From contig OX235277.1 of the NCBI GenBank assembly GCA_944472155.2, positions 9,434,804 to 9,498,803 of the forward strand: 64,000 nt of DNA. Direction: 5' to 3'. Both the position numbers and the translations under genes were made by a program. Of the stretch, positions 12,351-24,900 are shown piece by piece. Within the stretch, counting starts at the first letter, position 1. Each line of letters starts with the position of its first letter. This DNA is from Trichobilharzia szidati. Its lineage: Eukaryota > Platyhelminthes > Trematoda > Strigeidida > Schistosomatidae. Under the pieces are notes generated by a model. It did no database searches. It had not been told where the DNA came from and was given only the letters and a program-made list of their open reading frames with translations.

Positions 12351-15300
12351 CCACATTGTCAATGGATAAGCATACAAGCTAAATCCCCACGACCTGTCCT
12401 GTCTCCTCCCACTGTACCGACTACTCTATCTTTTCCTTAGGTCACCTTTATTATTTCACTTATCTCAACCTATATTATCTACACTACAGCCTGTTATTAT
12501 TATTATTACTATTCTGCTTTTATGACTACACCGAATGACCAATGGGTGTTAGGTCAAACTCCATTCACGGCAGCAACTGAGTCCTAACATACTGCACACT
12601 ACAAACCACATCTTGACCAATCCTCGCACCACTCCTCTTGGAGTCTACCAGAGCTAAAGCAGTCGAGTGGCGGGATTTACTACGCATAAGTTCACCGAAG
12701 ATCTGGAACCTCTACCTTACAATCAAGAAGCGAGCTCAAAGAAATCACTGGTTTATACTAGCTCGTAATCAGGATATTGGATATTGGATGTGCTAAATGA
12801 ATCACGATCAGCCGTGGAGAAACCATCAGATGACTTTCTAAAGACTGGGTTAAGACTTACCACAGGCGTGGGAATAAAGGTAAACAAGAATACACTGGTT
12901 GGCTTACAAATTGAATATTGGATATTGGCAATTATTCAAATTCTGACGTCTGGTGGGTGGTTTGGATTTATTCATATGGTATTGTGGTTTCATGGTATTT
13001 GACGTATTTCTAGGCTACCTAGTATTTGGCATTATAAAAAAGCTAAAGTTAAAACACACTTAATCCAATATATTTGCTCAGGTCGACTAGACACCAAATA
13101 CAATCAGCCTGTATTTAAGTGTTCTTATGTTGTTGACTACCTTCTGAGCCACTTGTCTTTGCGAGTAGTCAGGGATAAATCTTTGTAAGCTTTTTTATTA
13201 TTTCCAGAAGTTTTACAAATATAGCTGTGGCATATGTTACTATTCATCGTCCTACTGAGTGGTCACCCACCCTATCTCCACATGTGAAATTAGTTCTTAT
13301 ATTGAAATTTTAATTATCCCCATTAAAGACAAAGCTAAAATGGCCCACAAAACTCATACTTGTTCAAGTATCTGTAGGAATTTGTTTTCAACGTATGAAC
13401 CAATGAATAGGTAGTTTGTTTGTTGTATCTTCTAAAACGTGTCGATATGAACGAGGCCGTCTTCGATCCAATCGTTTTTGTTTCCTTGATCCATAGTACT
13501 ACGAAATTTGCATATCCGATAAACATAAAGAGTGACATTCCCAACTGGTGTTAGTCAAAATGATGCATTAAAATCAGCTAGAATATCTGAATAGTAAATA
13601 CACTAAAAAGATGCTTGTGCTTAGCGAAGTGATTGTGGAAAAATTGTTCAAATGTGCATAGTTTTGTCATACTAAACAAAATTATTTGTGAATCTATCCA
13701 TTACGGTAGTTGTTGTAGTTATTGCTTTTGATTGGAAGTTTCGTCGATTTACAGTTTAAGTTAGTTACTAATGTTTTCTACAATCTGGTAGACTACTGTT
13801 TGAACTCAGGTCAACAGACACGTAACAGTCAAGTATTTTGACTGGGAATTTTGTAGATTGCCCTTCTAAAAAGTGACATCCTAACAAGCCTCAACAATAA
13901 GTAAAACTGCAATCTGTTCTGATAATTTCATTTGAGTTCGTTGGTTTCTTGTTGTGCTAAGTACTAGTAAAAAGCTTGTTACGTACTTGGTAGTTTTCTT
14001 TGAAATCATATTAGTGTTTGCTCTGAGTTTGTTGTGCATAGAATGTACATCAAATAACACATTACCCATATTAATAATAAGTGGACGATAGTTGGTATAA
14101 CACTTGGAGATGCTCGAAATATTACCAGTCAGATAGCTCGGCATTACCAATGCTTGCTAATCAAAATCCTCGTTGAAAATGTCTCCTAGATTTGGTTTTT
14201 GACTTCTCTGTGGAAAATTGGTTGATAGACAGGAATAAAACATGCATATGTAAAGGCATAATGACTCTACAAAAGTACTGCCGAACTATTTATGGTTATA
14301 CATTTAGATGCAACCACTATATTACATGAGGTAGTCTGTACAAGTTGGTAAGTCGTACATAAGTGGTAATTTTTTTAGACACTTTCGTCTCGAAATCAAA
14401 GCTCTCCCTCAGTAATATATCGCGTATATGCAACCAGTATTTGCTACAGCTGGAGAAATAGAGAATACATTGGTTTGATATGTCTATAACCACTTCTATG
14501 AGAATCCGGGACCAGTTTTTGCAGCATATTAGAGATATATACCCTATATGATTCATTTTTATTACATATTGCAGATACGCTTCTTTGTAAATTAAGTACC
14601 ACTTTCACGTAAAAGAATCTGATTGGCTGTTTCAAGGTCTATTCTTTACTGTTACCCCAAAAACAAAAATTTATCACTGTGTATAAACTACTGAAATATA
14701 GCTATAATTTAGTTTGAGGTGCAGACAGAATTTAATTGAAACGGTGCTACTTTTTATACACTTGAAAATTGTGTAAAATAATTGTCGTAGGTCACACTGA
14801 CTTTGGTAGTTTATTTAATCGACAAAGGAAAGGGAGTGAGATGAGTTTAAACTTATTTAGTTGCCGCTGAAATGGTGTTCAAAAGTCATGATCACAGCAA
14901 GAAGTCAACTACAATCTAGCAACAGTAATTATTATGATGGAATTTCAATCAGTATAAATCCAGAGGAATTTAAAGCCCAGAAATCTTTATAACGTGCCTT
15001 CATAAACTATAAAATAGCAGCTAGTTAGTCTTAGCTGGAGCTCGTTCAAATTAGACGCCCATTACTTAAATCTGTTAGTTTTTATATCCGAAGTTTTACT
15101 GCTTCGTCAGCACACAGACCTTGATCGGCTGTCACAACTTACTGCTAAGAATATGTAAACCAATTTTCGTTAATCTTTCAAATATGCTCTAAATACTCCG
15201 TCTAATTAAGTAGAAGAGTTCGTGAATGATCTTCATTGTTAATCCTTAAAGGGAATTAGTCTGTTTGTCAGACACCAAAATTTCTGTCGAATGGCACCAC

Positions 15301-15770
15301 ATTCCTGAAGTTTTTGATTGTGTGCTATCGATTCGAGTTAAAATACAGATAAATCAAGCCATCTATTTTCAAATGCACTTTCTGTTGCAGGTCATTAAGT
15401 ATGTCTTGTTATATATAGTGCTAGTTTATTTTTGGTGAGCCGAATTTTTACAATATTGATAAGCTATGGTACACTCTTATATGAAGAAATGTGGTCTTGA
15501 TGGTTCTAAAAGAGGACCCTTGATCTTTAACTCATATTGGTTGTATGTATTGGATACTTAAGAGATGTTTAGTTCGTGCAATTTTCCTTTCATCCCTGCT
15601 ATTACTGACTTATCGTATTGTTTAACTCATCAGACAATTAAGGTAGCTTCTCTTCAGCAATTTCTAAAGATGTTTCATTATTTTATACATGATTATCGTT
15701 AACTACCGTTAAAATATATTTGCTTTTCACAAGTATCTCTGCATATTTAACTTTACTTTTTATTTTACAG
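12351..15770. other. TXNL1 upstream region and possible LINE 3' UTR; no gene seen
   Basis: 12351-12760 may be the tail of the preceding LINE. A short GATATTGGATATTGG repeat occurs at 12773 and a similar one near 12914. The rest is AT-rich with no recognisable coding sequence. The TXNL1 promoter or an upstream non-coding exon could lie here, but I cannot place either. Confidence 0.4.
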
Positions 15771-15994
15771 ACCCACTAATCCCAATGGCTACTGTGATCA
15801 ACGTTGCTGATAAAGAACAACTTGAACAAATTTTACAAGAGGCAGCAAATGTTGCCAATGGTCCAGCTATTGTAGTTATAGATTTCTATGCTACATGGTG
15901 CCATCCTTGTTCTGAAATAGCACCCATCTTTAAAGAATTAAGTACTAGGTACACGAAAATGAAATTCCTCAAAATTGATGTTGATAAACTTGAG
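15771..15994 (+). CDS. TXNL1: TXNL1 exon 1 (14-nt 5' UTR plus codons 1-70)
   Basis: A pyrimidine-rich tract ending TTTTACAG lies just before 15771, so the exon starts with an acceptor and not a transcription start. ATG is at 15785. The exon codes for the first part of the thioredoxin fold, including WCHPC and [10 protein letters not shown], and ends in phase 0 before the donor GAG|GTAAAT. Reading beyond the donor stays open to 16087 but loses all thioredoxin similarity. The upstream exon is not visible; it may be a distant non-coding exon or a trans-spliced leader. Confidence 0.93.
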
Positions 15995-18900
15995 GTAAAT
16001 GTTAAGTGTTTATTAATTGACTTCTTTGAAACAATCACTATTAGGCGATTTGAGTTTGTACCACTTGGTATTAGTTCAGAGAGTTAGGTCAGTGTCAATA
16101 GTTATTTAAAGTGGAAACCCTTGAGCTCAAGAGTATCATTGACAGGTCACAACACCAGCTGACGTTTTTTACTCTGTACAAATCCAAGTTTCTAATTCTC
16201 TTGGTTTGGTTGATGTTTCCACGAATACTGACTGTGAGATATTGTCGGTGAAAGTCAGAAACTTTTAGGAACTGACTTCGTTTGACCATAGGTGTTGGTG
16301 TTCGGTTCTCTCTTGTTAAGTAATATAATATGTTTGGCTCAGCACGGATCCAAAAAGCTTGAGCTGCTTTCGCTAACTTACGCCATCTCTGGCATAGGCG
16401 TGACATTCGGTCATCAACCAAAGGACGTGTGTACTGCTCATCAGTTCGCTCCGTCCTTCTCTATGGCGGTGAGACGTGGCCATTGATAGCGGAAGACATG
16501 AAAAGGTTGACTGTTTTTGATGATAGATGTCTACGATCTCTTTCTCACGTTAGGTGGCATAATAAGGTAAGTAATGTTGACGTTAGGCGTAGAGTGTTGG
16601 GCAAAGAGGGAAAATCAATCGAAGAGGCTATAAAGTTACATAGATTGAGATGGCTAGGTCACGTGCTGCGCATGCCTAACCATCGTCTCCCCCTACCGAC
16701 GGGCATTACTAGCTGATATAAGTACAGGTTGGAAAAGAGTAAGTGGTGGCCAAACAAAAACATGGCCTCATCAATCCATGAAATCCTTGACAGTTAAACT
16801 GAGTCAGGTAGGGAGGGAGATGCAGACTACCGGGTTGGGGCCCGCCCTCGGGACTCTAAGAATCAATGGCTGGAGACAATAGGCAACATGGCTCAAAATC
16901 GTTGTCAATGGCTTACGCAGATGTATTCAGTCTCTGTAATCTTTCATATTCCTTTCTACCATTACTCATTCTGTTTCACTCTTATACTTGTCAAAACTAT
17001 TGATTCTCTTCACTCATTTTCTTGTCTACCTTTGTGTGCTATTTGGAATGTGGCAACTCGAACTGTTGCATTTCGGTGCCAAGTTTTATGTTGAATCCAG
17101 ACAGACAGAATATGTTGAGTGTTATTAACGTCAGAAGTAGATTGTTAATCTAGAAAGGAAAGTCCAGTCGATGTGGTGGTTGTGAAGCTTCATTGATCAT
17201 GGTGGCTACATGTGGTTTCACATGTAGATTAAGTGGTGCTCGAGGGAAACAAATGCGAGAAAACCAGGCAGGAAGAGGATGTATTTATCATATATGTATA
17301 TATTGACCCTTCGACATATTAGTGAACGCAAGCATACTTACCAGCGTCTAACAATTGCCGTATTTTTTGACCTGAAAGCGGGATTTGACACTGTGTAAAG
17401 TTCTACAGTAAAAACTCAGTCAGTTAAATACTCTTCATTTTCATCTCTGTGAAATTGTTCACTGACACATTAAGATATCAAATAGTACTTCTGTCGTAGA
17501 GGCTATTTCACTTGGCTTTGAGGAAGCATTTTATAAGACTTAAGTCAGCAGAATAATGAAGATGAGTATTGAGAAACTGATTATATGTTACAAGGGTGAT
17601 AATATCGTATTTTTTAAGAATAAAAACGTATAACAACCTACTTTCTTGTACTCCTGTTATTTTTCTTAGAGTACTGACTGACTGACTGGTTTCAACATAG
17701 AATTTTGCACAAAATTGCACCATTTCGAGTCGCCACACTCCCACCATGTAGCACACAGAGCAAGAGAAGAGAGTAAAGATAGATTCATCGAAATAGAGAT
17801 AATATAAAGAAGTGTGAGGGAAAAAATAGTAATATGGATATGACAAATGACAAAGAGTGAATGCATGTGCGCCGTCCATTGAGAACGATTTTGAGCCAGT
17901 TATATCACCAATTTTCTCCAGCCGTCATTGATACCCACCATCCGGAGGAACCCAACCAGTCAGGAAGCTAGTCTACACCTCCCTATGTGACTGGCTTGAA
18001 CTAACTATTATGGACTTCATGAACTGATTACATGTTTTGGTTTGACCACCACTAGAGATCTTTTCAGACCTGATCCATCCTATGTCAGCTAACATTTCGC
18101 GTCTGGAAAGGCAATGGTTAGTCATGTGTTACACATATTCTTACTTATTACTCGACACCGAACCTCAATACTACTCATCCTATTATGCCGCCTAAAATGG
18201 GAGATAGAACGCAGACACCTTTTGATCACAGATACCTAGCCTTTTCATGTCTTCCATTTTCAATGACCACTTCTCACAGCTAGCCATAAAGGGGGACAAA
18301 GCGGTCTGCTGAGCAGTATACACGTCTTTTGATCGATAGCCAGCCGGTTATCACGTCTACTCCAGAGACGGCGTAAGTTGGCAAATACCAAACGAGCCTT
18401 TCGTATCTGTGCTGAGATTTCGTCAGCAGTCAACCCGCGGGGAATGACGTAACTTCCCAAATAAGTGAAATGGTCAACACACTCTACCAGTTTACTCTCT
18501 ATCTCCTAGCTAGGAGTCGATGTAGTCCAGTCCTGTAACATCTTGCATTTAACAGGAGCAAATCTCATACCTAGCGTTCAAAGATTCCCTCTCCGCAAGG
18601 TGTTCAAAAGATTCTGAATTTTGCCAGCGTCTTCACCTAGGAGAGCTTCATCATGAGCATATTCAAAGTCAATAAGATGGTACCCTGGTGATAAGTCAAT
18701 CTCGAAGTCATTGAAGTCAGTTAGGGTTAAGTACATTAGTACATCAATGATGAAATTAAACAGAAATGGGGACAGTGGGCATTCTTGATGGAGACCACTG
18801 GTTGTCACCACTTCAGATGTGTGGTATATTTAAATGTTGTGTTCTACTTTATTTTATTTTGGTGTAGTCGTGTTCTCTGAGCTGACTGGTTTAGATGTGA

Positions 18901-21900
18901 AGCTTTCATTGCCTTACTCTGAGCAACGCAACATCGTCAGCAGCACTTCTCAACTAAGCTATCCAGCTCAGTGAATACAACCACATCAAAATTATCTCAC
19001 GTGAACCACAAATCTTCCCCATTATACCTCTATAACTTTATTTTGTAATTATTTCTTAGGATGTTGCACAACAGTACAATGTTCGATCATTGCCTACATT
19101 TGTATTTCTACGTGGTACTTTACCAATCGATCGTATTACAGGTGCATCTGCTCAAAAGTTAAGAGATAAAGTTCAAGAGCTTGCTACTGCTGCACCAGAC
19201 TCACAGGAGGGTGGTTCACAAAAAAGTACACAGTCTTCCAAACAAGTAGGTATTTTTCATCCTTTTTTTTCTTTTTATCTTATTAAATTTTCAAATCGTA
19301 TAAAAAAATACCCATCTGTGGATATATTAGAGAGAAAAGGACAAGAAGTTCAATAAAGATGTTGGTTTTTTCGGCAATTTATTTCCCTAAGTACAGCTGT
19401 ACAATAGCATTTATATACACAGGTTCATATAGATACAACTATTATTTCATACATTTGGTTCCCTTGATAAATTTCGATAGAGAAAGAAAGACCAGATATG
19501 CAGGTATAAAATGATATCATTCTATTTCACAGGTTCTCGTCAGCTGCAAACTACCTGAAATTACAAATAATATTTCATACTTCAGTGTTTCAAAAGTAAT
19601 AGAGAAGACATTATAAGATGAACGTATCCGGAATATAAGTATTACGATTTATAGTTTAAGTTGCCATCATTTTATATACTATCAAACTATGAAAAAAGAA
19701 AAAGGGGAGGGGGCGAGAGAAGACAGAAAACAGAAAAATCTAATAAACACTGTTAGCTTGTACGTCAAAATGGCAACTCAAGAAGGTCAAAGTTCATCAA
19801 TTTGAAAACTTGCTCAGTGAGCTGATCTCACTAGTGTGTATGACTAATCAGTGTAATTAAAGTGATATGGTTACCAAGGAAGTGAGAGATTGACTACGCT
19901 CTCTTTCTGTGTGCATAATTTTGGTCTAAGACGTTTGATTGCAATAGCTTCAGCAAATCGTAGTAGATTCGCTGTCCTTTGTATGTTTAGTATTTTGAAG
20001 GAATTGGAGATCTCGACAAAATCATCCGTATCCACAAGGTGTCTAGTAATTGCACTTTGTAAATATCTGCTTCCTTTTAAGCATAAGTTTCTCAGAATAT
20101 GCTCTGAAAACCGGATATGGGCTCTTGTTTCTGTCCTTCCAATGTACTTGCTGCCGCAGGTGCAGTTGGAGGTAACATCAGCAGGGTATTTATCCAGTTT
20201 TGATTGTCTTATAGAGCATGTAGTGTTGTATATAGTGTCACCAGCTTGGCTGCAGGGAAACATCTCTTTATTGCTGCTTTCATCCTCTTTTCAATCTTTT
20301 GCGATACTGTTTCTCCTTTGTATGGGAGGCAAATGAACACTATCTTCTTTTCAACTGTTGGGTACTTCTCTTTCTCATCTCTTTCTTCACTGTACTTTAG
20401 GATAAATCCTTTTGGATACCCATTTTCCTTAAGGCTTAATTCTTCTTCCTTGTTAGGCGAACATGACAATTATTATTATTATTATTTAACTCTACATAAT
20501 AACGAAGGAGGAGACTAAAGGTGATGGTAACTTTTAGCTTGATATGAAAGTTCGTAGGTGTGTGAATATACACTACAAGGAGCTTAGGATAAGAAATTAT
20601 ACGAGATTAGAAAGTAGTTGCGTAACACGAAAATAATATAGAATTCAAAGCCTCTGTAGCACTGTTGTATAAAGAAGGAACTTCAGGGGTCTTAAGTAGA
20701 ATTCTGAATGATGCTGGAATTCGAGTGGCATTTAAACCAACCAACCATCCAACTCTCTCAAAGATAAACTTTGTCAGCGTAAGAACCCAATAAATCCAAT
20801 TAAGAAAAATAATATAATTTACCAAAGACCGTGTAATGATTGTTAGTGAGGTCAATTACACATAGGTCAAACCACTAGTAGATCGAGGTCCATTAGACTA
20901 TTGGAACATAAAAATCTAGCTAGACCCAGAATAATGGACCTTGATAAGTTAAATAAGCTAGAAAAAAATATATAGCTCAGTCATTGCATTGCGCTCACGT
21001 GCATGTAATCATCACACAATATGGTGAGTGGGATAAGGTGAGAGTATTAGAAAGTGATATAATTAGGTGGAGACAGAGAGAGGTTAATCACTAAAGCTTT
21101 GTTTATCGATTCAACTCCTCACACATGCATCAATCGGAATGATGCAACGCGTCGCCTATACCGGAGATATGGAGAGTGGCAACAAACAACAAAGGGAAGA
21201 TGGAGAGAGAGGGAAAGAGTAAATTATTATATTATTATTGTATCCTTTAATTCCTAGAGGAACATAGGGCTTCACCCGTGTGTCTCCATTGCGTTCGGTT
21301 CTCTGCTAGAGTCTTTACCTGGCTCCAAGTCTACCCACACGCTTTCATCTCCTCTTCACATGATCTCCTCCAAGTCACCCTTGCACTGACGACCAACTCA
21401 CTGCCTCCCTTTCGGGTTCCACTCGAGCGATGTCCTGTCTAGTGATGTCACTTGATGGTTTTCTAAGAGTATGGCCAATCCGTCTCCATTTCTGCCTGCC
21501 TATTTGTTTCACAATCGGTTCCTGGTTGGTTCGCTCCCAGAGATCTCTGTTGCTGATCTTTTCTGGCCGGCCATCAGATCTTGAGTAGTGTTGAGCGAAG
21601 ACAACTGTTAATGAAGGTCTGTAGTTTGTTTGAGATGTAAATATATATAAGACAAATCGTGAAAATATCTGACTAGATTGTTATGATTATGAGTAGCAAT
21701 AATTTATGCTCGAAACCTTGTCATCCAGTTGTTAATACTGCATCACTTATCTGATATGAAAGAAACACGAGAACTAAGGAGTCACACGAAACTAGATCCA
21801 TGGTAAATGTAGAGGTTTGGCTACTGCCTTTTGAACATATAGGTCCATCTTCTCGATACATACAGAAAGGGCTTCTGCAGTATTACAAAGAATTCGGAAA

Positions 21901-24900
21901 CACACAATCCCCTTGGTTGATTTTTGTTTACTTCATGAATGACTCTGAATAATGGATGAGTAGTTAGTTGAGATGTTGTCACAGGTGTTGACGTGGTGTT
22001 CAATTATGGCACTTCTGACTGAACTAATACTTTGTCTTTGCAGCCATGTTGGGTGATGTTCTCTAATATGTTTTGAAAACATGCGCGCATAGAACGACCT
22101 ACGTACCTAGCTTCAGGAAAGGTCTTTAGGGGACTGAAGATTCCCCTTTATAGGATATCTGCCACTCAATCTCCCCTGAGGTTCAGATTCATATACAGTA
22201 TTTTCTCTGGTTTTAAAGTACATCTGTCTCTTTTTGGCTTTGGTTGCATTTTATTCCTCACGAGGTGTGCCGGGTGTATCCATTTTGAGCCAGGATATTT
22301 TTGAGAAATAGTTCTTTTATAAGCAATCACTGCTACAAGTCCTTCTGATACGATGAGCCAGTAAGATGATAAGAGCTCTTTTTCAGCTCACAGGTATCGA
22401 ACTGTTAAAGTTTGCCAGTTGGCCATTGTATCATCTGTTCTTGTCCATTCTACATCCAGAAATGGAATCTTCGATTCATTTTTTAGCTCCTTTGTGAATT
22501 TTGATTGAAGGGTGGGAATTCTTGAATTCTTGTAAGATACAGTTTAAATCCAAGTCATCTTGACAGACTGTAACGGTGTCGTCGATATACCTTTTGTACA
22601 GTAGTAATTTGTTTATTATTGATTTTAAGGTGCTGTCTTCCAAAAGTGGACCACGAGGATAGAATATCCCATGACAATTCCATCTTTCTGTCTGCAGAGA
22701 ACAATTCTCTCATTATGGATAAGATTTTATTTTGATAAGTCACACAGTGTTTGTTATACAGTAATATTAACTGATGACCACCTTTCGAGCACAAACTATT
22801 GCCACTCATAATCATATCAAGTCACTCACTCACACAACTTTTTTCCTTCATTTATATACATGAGTGGAACTGACTAGATATCAATATTTTTTTTAATCAA
22901 GTGTTGGTTTACAGCGATTCGATTGGCTACAGGATTGATCACGTGCTGATATCAGTTACAGTACCATTGAGAAACCAGCTGGAGTGTCGGATAATGATTT
23001 CGTCCTAGTTTGACACTCTTCATCGGTACTCCAAAGCCTCAGGATGGTCGGGGGTGGGTGCCTTGCGCTGCGGGTTGGCCACCCCTCCGCACACCTCTTG
23101 AAATGCTCCCATATGACCGGGCGTCTTACATAGCCTCTCCTGAGGAAGTCCTACTCACTGCCTTCACGTGGCGGTGTTTTTCATCAAAGTGAGAGGGCGA
23201 AAGCGGATGCCCGGCGCTCTTCACCGGGTTGACTGTCCATTGGATGACAGTCTAGGGGAGATGGCTAAACCCTGATTCCAAACCTCCAACGACTGGCGTA
23301 TGAAGCTCACTGGAGCTCACCGGTAGACGTATGGACAAAGGGCTTGTTGGATGTCCTGGATGTCTGGCCCCATTCAAAAAGGCGTATGAACCGAACTCCG
23401 GTCACCGGCTGCCAATGGATAGTGGACTCCCTACTCCACTCCTACTGCCTTGTAGGTCACACTTGGTTGTGTAAAGGCTAGAGCTGCACTCTCAAACAAA
23501 AGGCCGAGCGATTCTGGGGACATCACTCGTACCGAATTCCCATGAAACTTCATGAACTCTTGATTCGAGATGTTCATGAAGCCGGCTCATCCTCCCGTAG
23601 GAGACAGCCGAAGTAAAGTAAAAGTAAGTAAGTACTCACTCACCACAGAGATTTGGATCCAAGACCTTCTGGTTACAAGGCGAGCTCGTAGACTATTAAG
23701 CCACTGGGACATGACCGAGCGGTCCACGAATTTGCGGAAGCTGGAATCCACGGGCTATTGGGTCGTGTACCAATGGCTTAATGGTCTACGAGCTCGCCTT
23801 GTAACCGGAAGGTCCTGGATCCAAATCTCTGTGGTGGGTGAGTACCGATGAACAGTGTCGACCTAGGACGAAATCATTGTCCGACACTCCAGCTGGTTTC
23901 TCAATGGTACTGTAACTGATATCAGCACGTAATCAATCTGCCTTGTAACCGTAAGGTCCTGGATTCGAACCCCAGTGGTGGGTGCGTACAACCTGCTGAA
24001 GCGTTCGCAACCAGGCTGAGGAAACAGCTGTCCAGTATTCCCCTGATGGGTTTTCCAGTGGTTCTCTAGCTGCTTATGTCAACTTGTGATCAATTCTATT
24101 ATATATTTTGGTTACTAAGTTGAATTGTCTTTCTCTCTTCATTATCGCTCACCATATTTTGTTTTTTGGTATTTTCTTTTACACATATAAACAGCTTGAA
24201 TTAGATATACTCCTGTCAAAAAGTCAATGTGAATGTTTAAATGAAGATGATTCACATTCACTGTCACAATTACTCAATTCACCAGATGATGAGAAGACCT
24301 ATTTACTCTCTGATACAGATGAACAGGTTAGTTATTATAGGAATGAGTTTATATATGTCTCTCTTTTTTATTATTATTCCCTTGGGTTCCTAGTGGAACA
24401 TAGGGCTTCCACTGAACGTCTCCACTTGCTTCTGTCTTCTGCTGTGCTTTTCACCTGCATCCATGTTAGTCCATACTGTTTCAATTCCTGTTCACACGAT
24501 CTCCTCCATGTCACCGCTTCCCTTTCGGGTTCCACTCGAGCACTGGCCTGAAGCGCGATGTCACCCAGCAGCAGTCTCCTCAGCGAGTGTCCAATCCATC
24601 TCCACTTTCTCCTGCATATTTGTTGAGTGATTGGTTCTTGTTTTTATTTGTTCCCTTAGTTTCTTGTTGATGATTCTTTCTGGTGGCCATCTGATCTTCA
24701 GTATAGAGCGAAGACAGTTGTTGATAAAGGTCTGCAACAAGCTGTTGGAAATATTTTTTGTGACCCGCCAAGTTTCTGATCCGTATAGAAGAACTGACTT
24801 GACGTTTGTATTGAAAATCGGAATTTTGTTGTTGATGTTGAGTGACGAAGATTTCCAGATTGGTTTCAGGTTGATGAATGTGTTTCTCGCCTTCCCGATT

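Noticed and set aside
15995..16087. In-frame extension of TXNL1 exon 1 past 15994
   Set aside because: A consensus donor follows codon 70, the downstream reading loses thioredoxin similarity, and exon 2 continues the domain exactly in frame.
16429..16716. Host gene for the [10 protein letters not shown]...VLRMPNH protein (16429, 30399, 44875)
   Set aside because: It is repeated many times with LINE 3' UTR and RT sequence attached, so it is a LINE C-terminus.
22700..22830. Hammerhead in the GAGC...GCTCGAAA repeat (22700-22830, 28325-28450, 58345-58470)
   Set aside because: A GAGCA/UGCUC stem is followed by GAAA, but no CUGANGA lies at the right place on either strand; only TTGATATGA or a misplaced CTGATGACC is found.
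24394..24551. Apparent conserved [20 protein letters not shown] proteins at 24394, 38943 and 54645 on the plus strand
   Set aside because: These are antisense readings of the RTE-like LINE C-terminus, conserved only because the LINE copies are similar.
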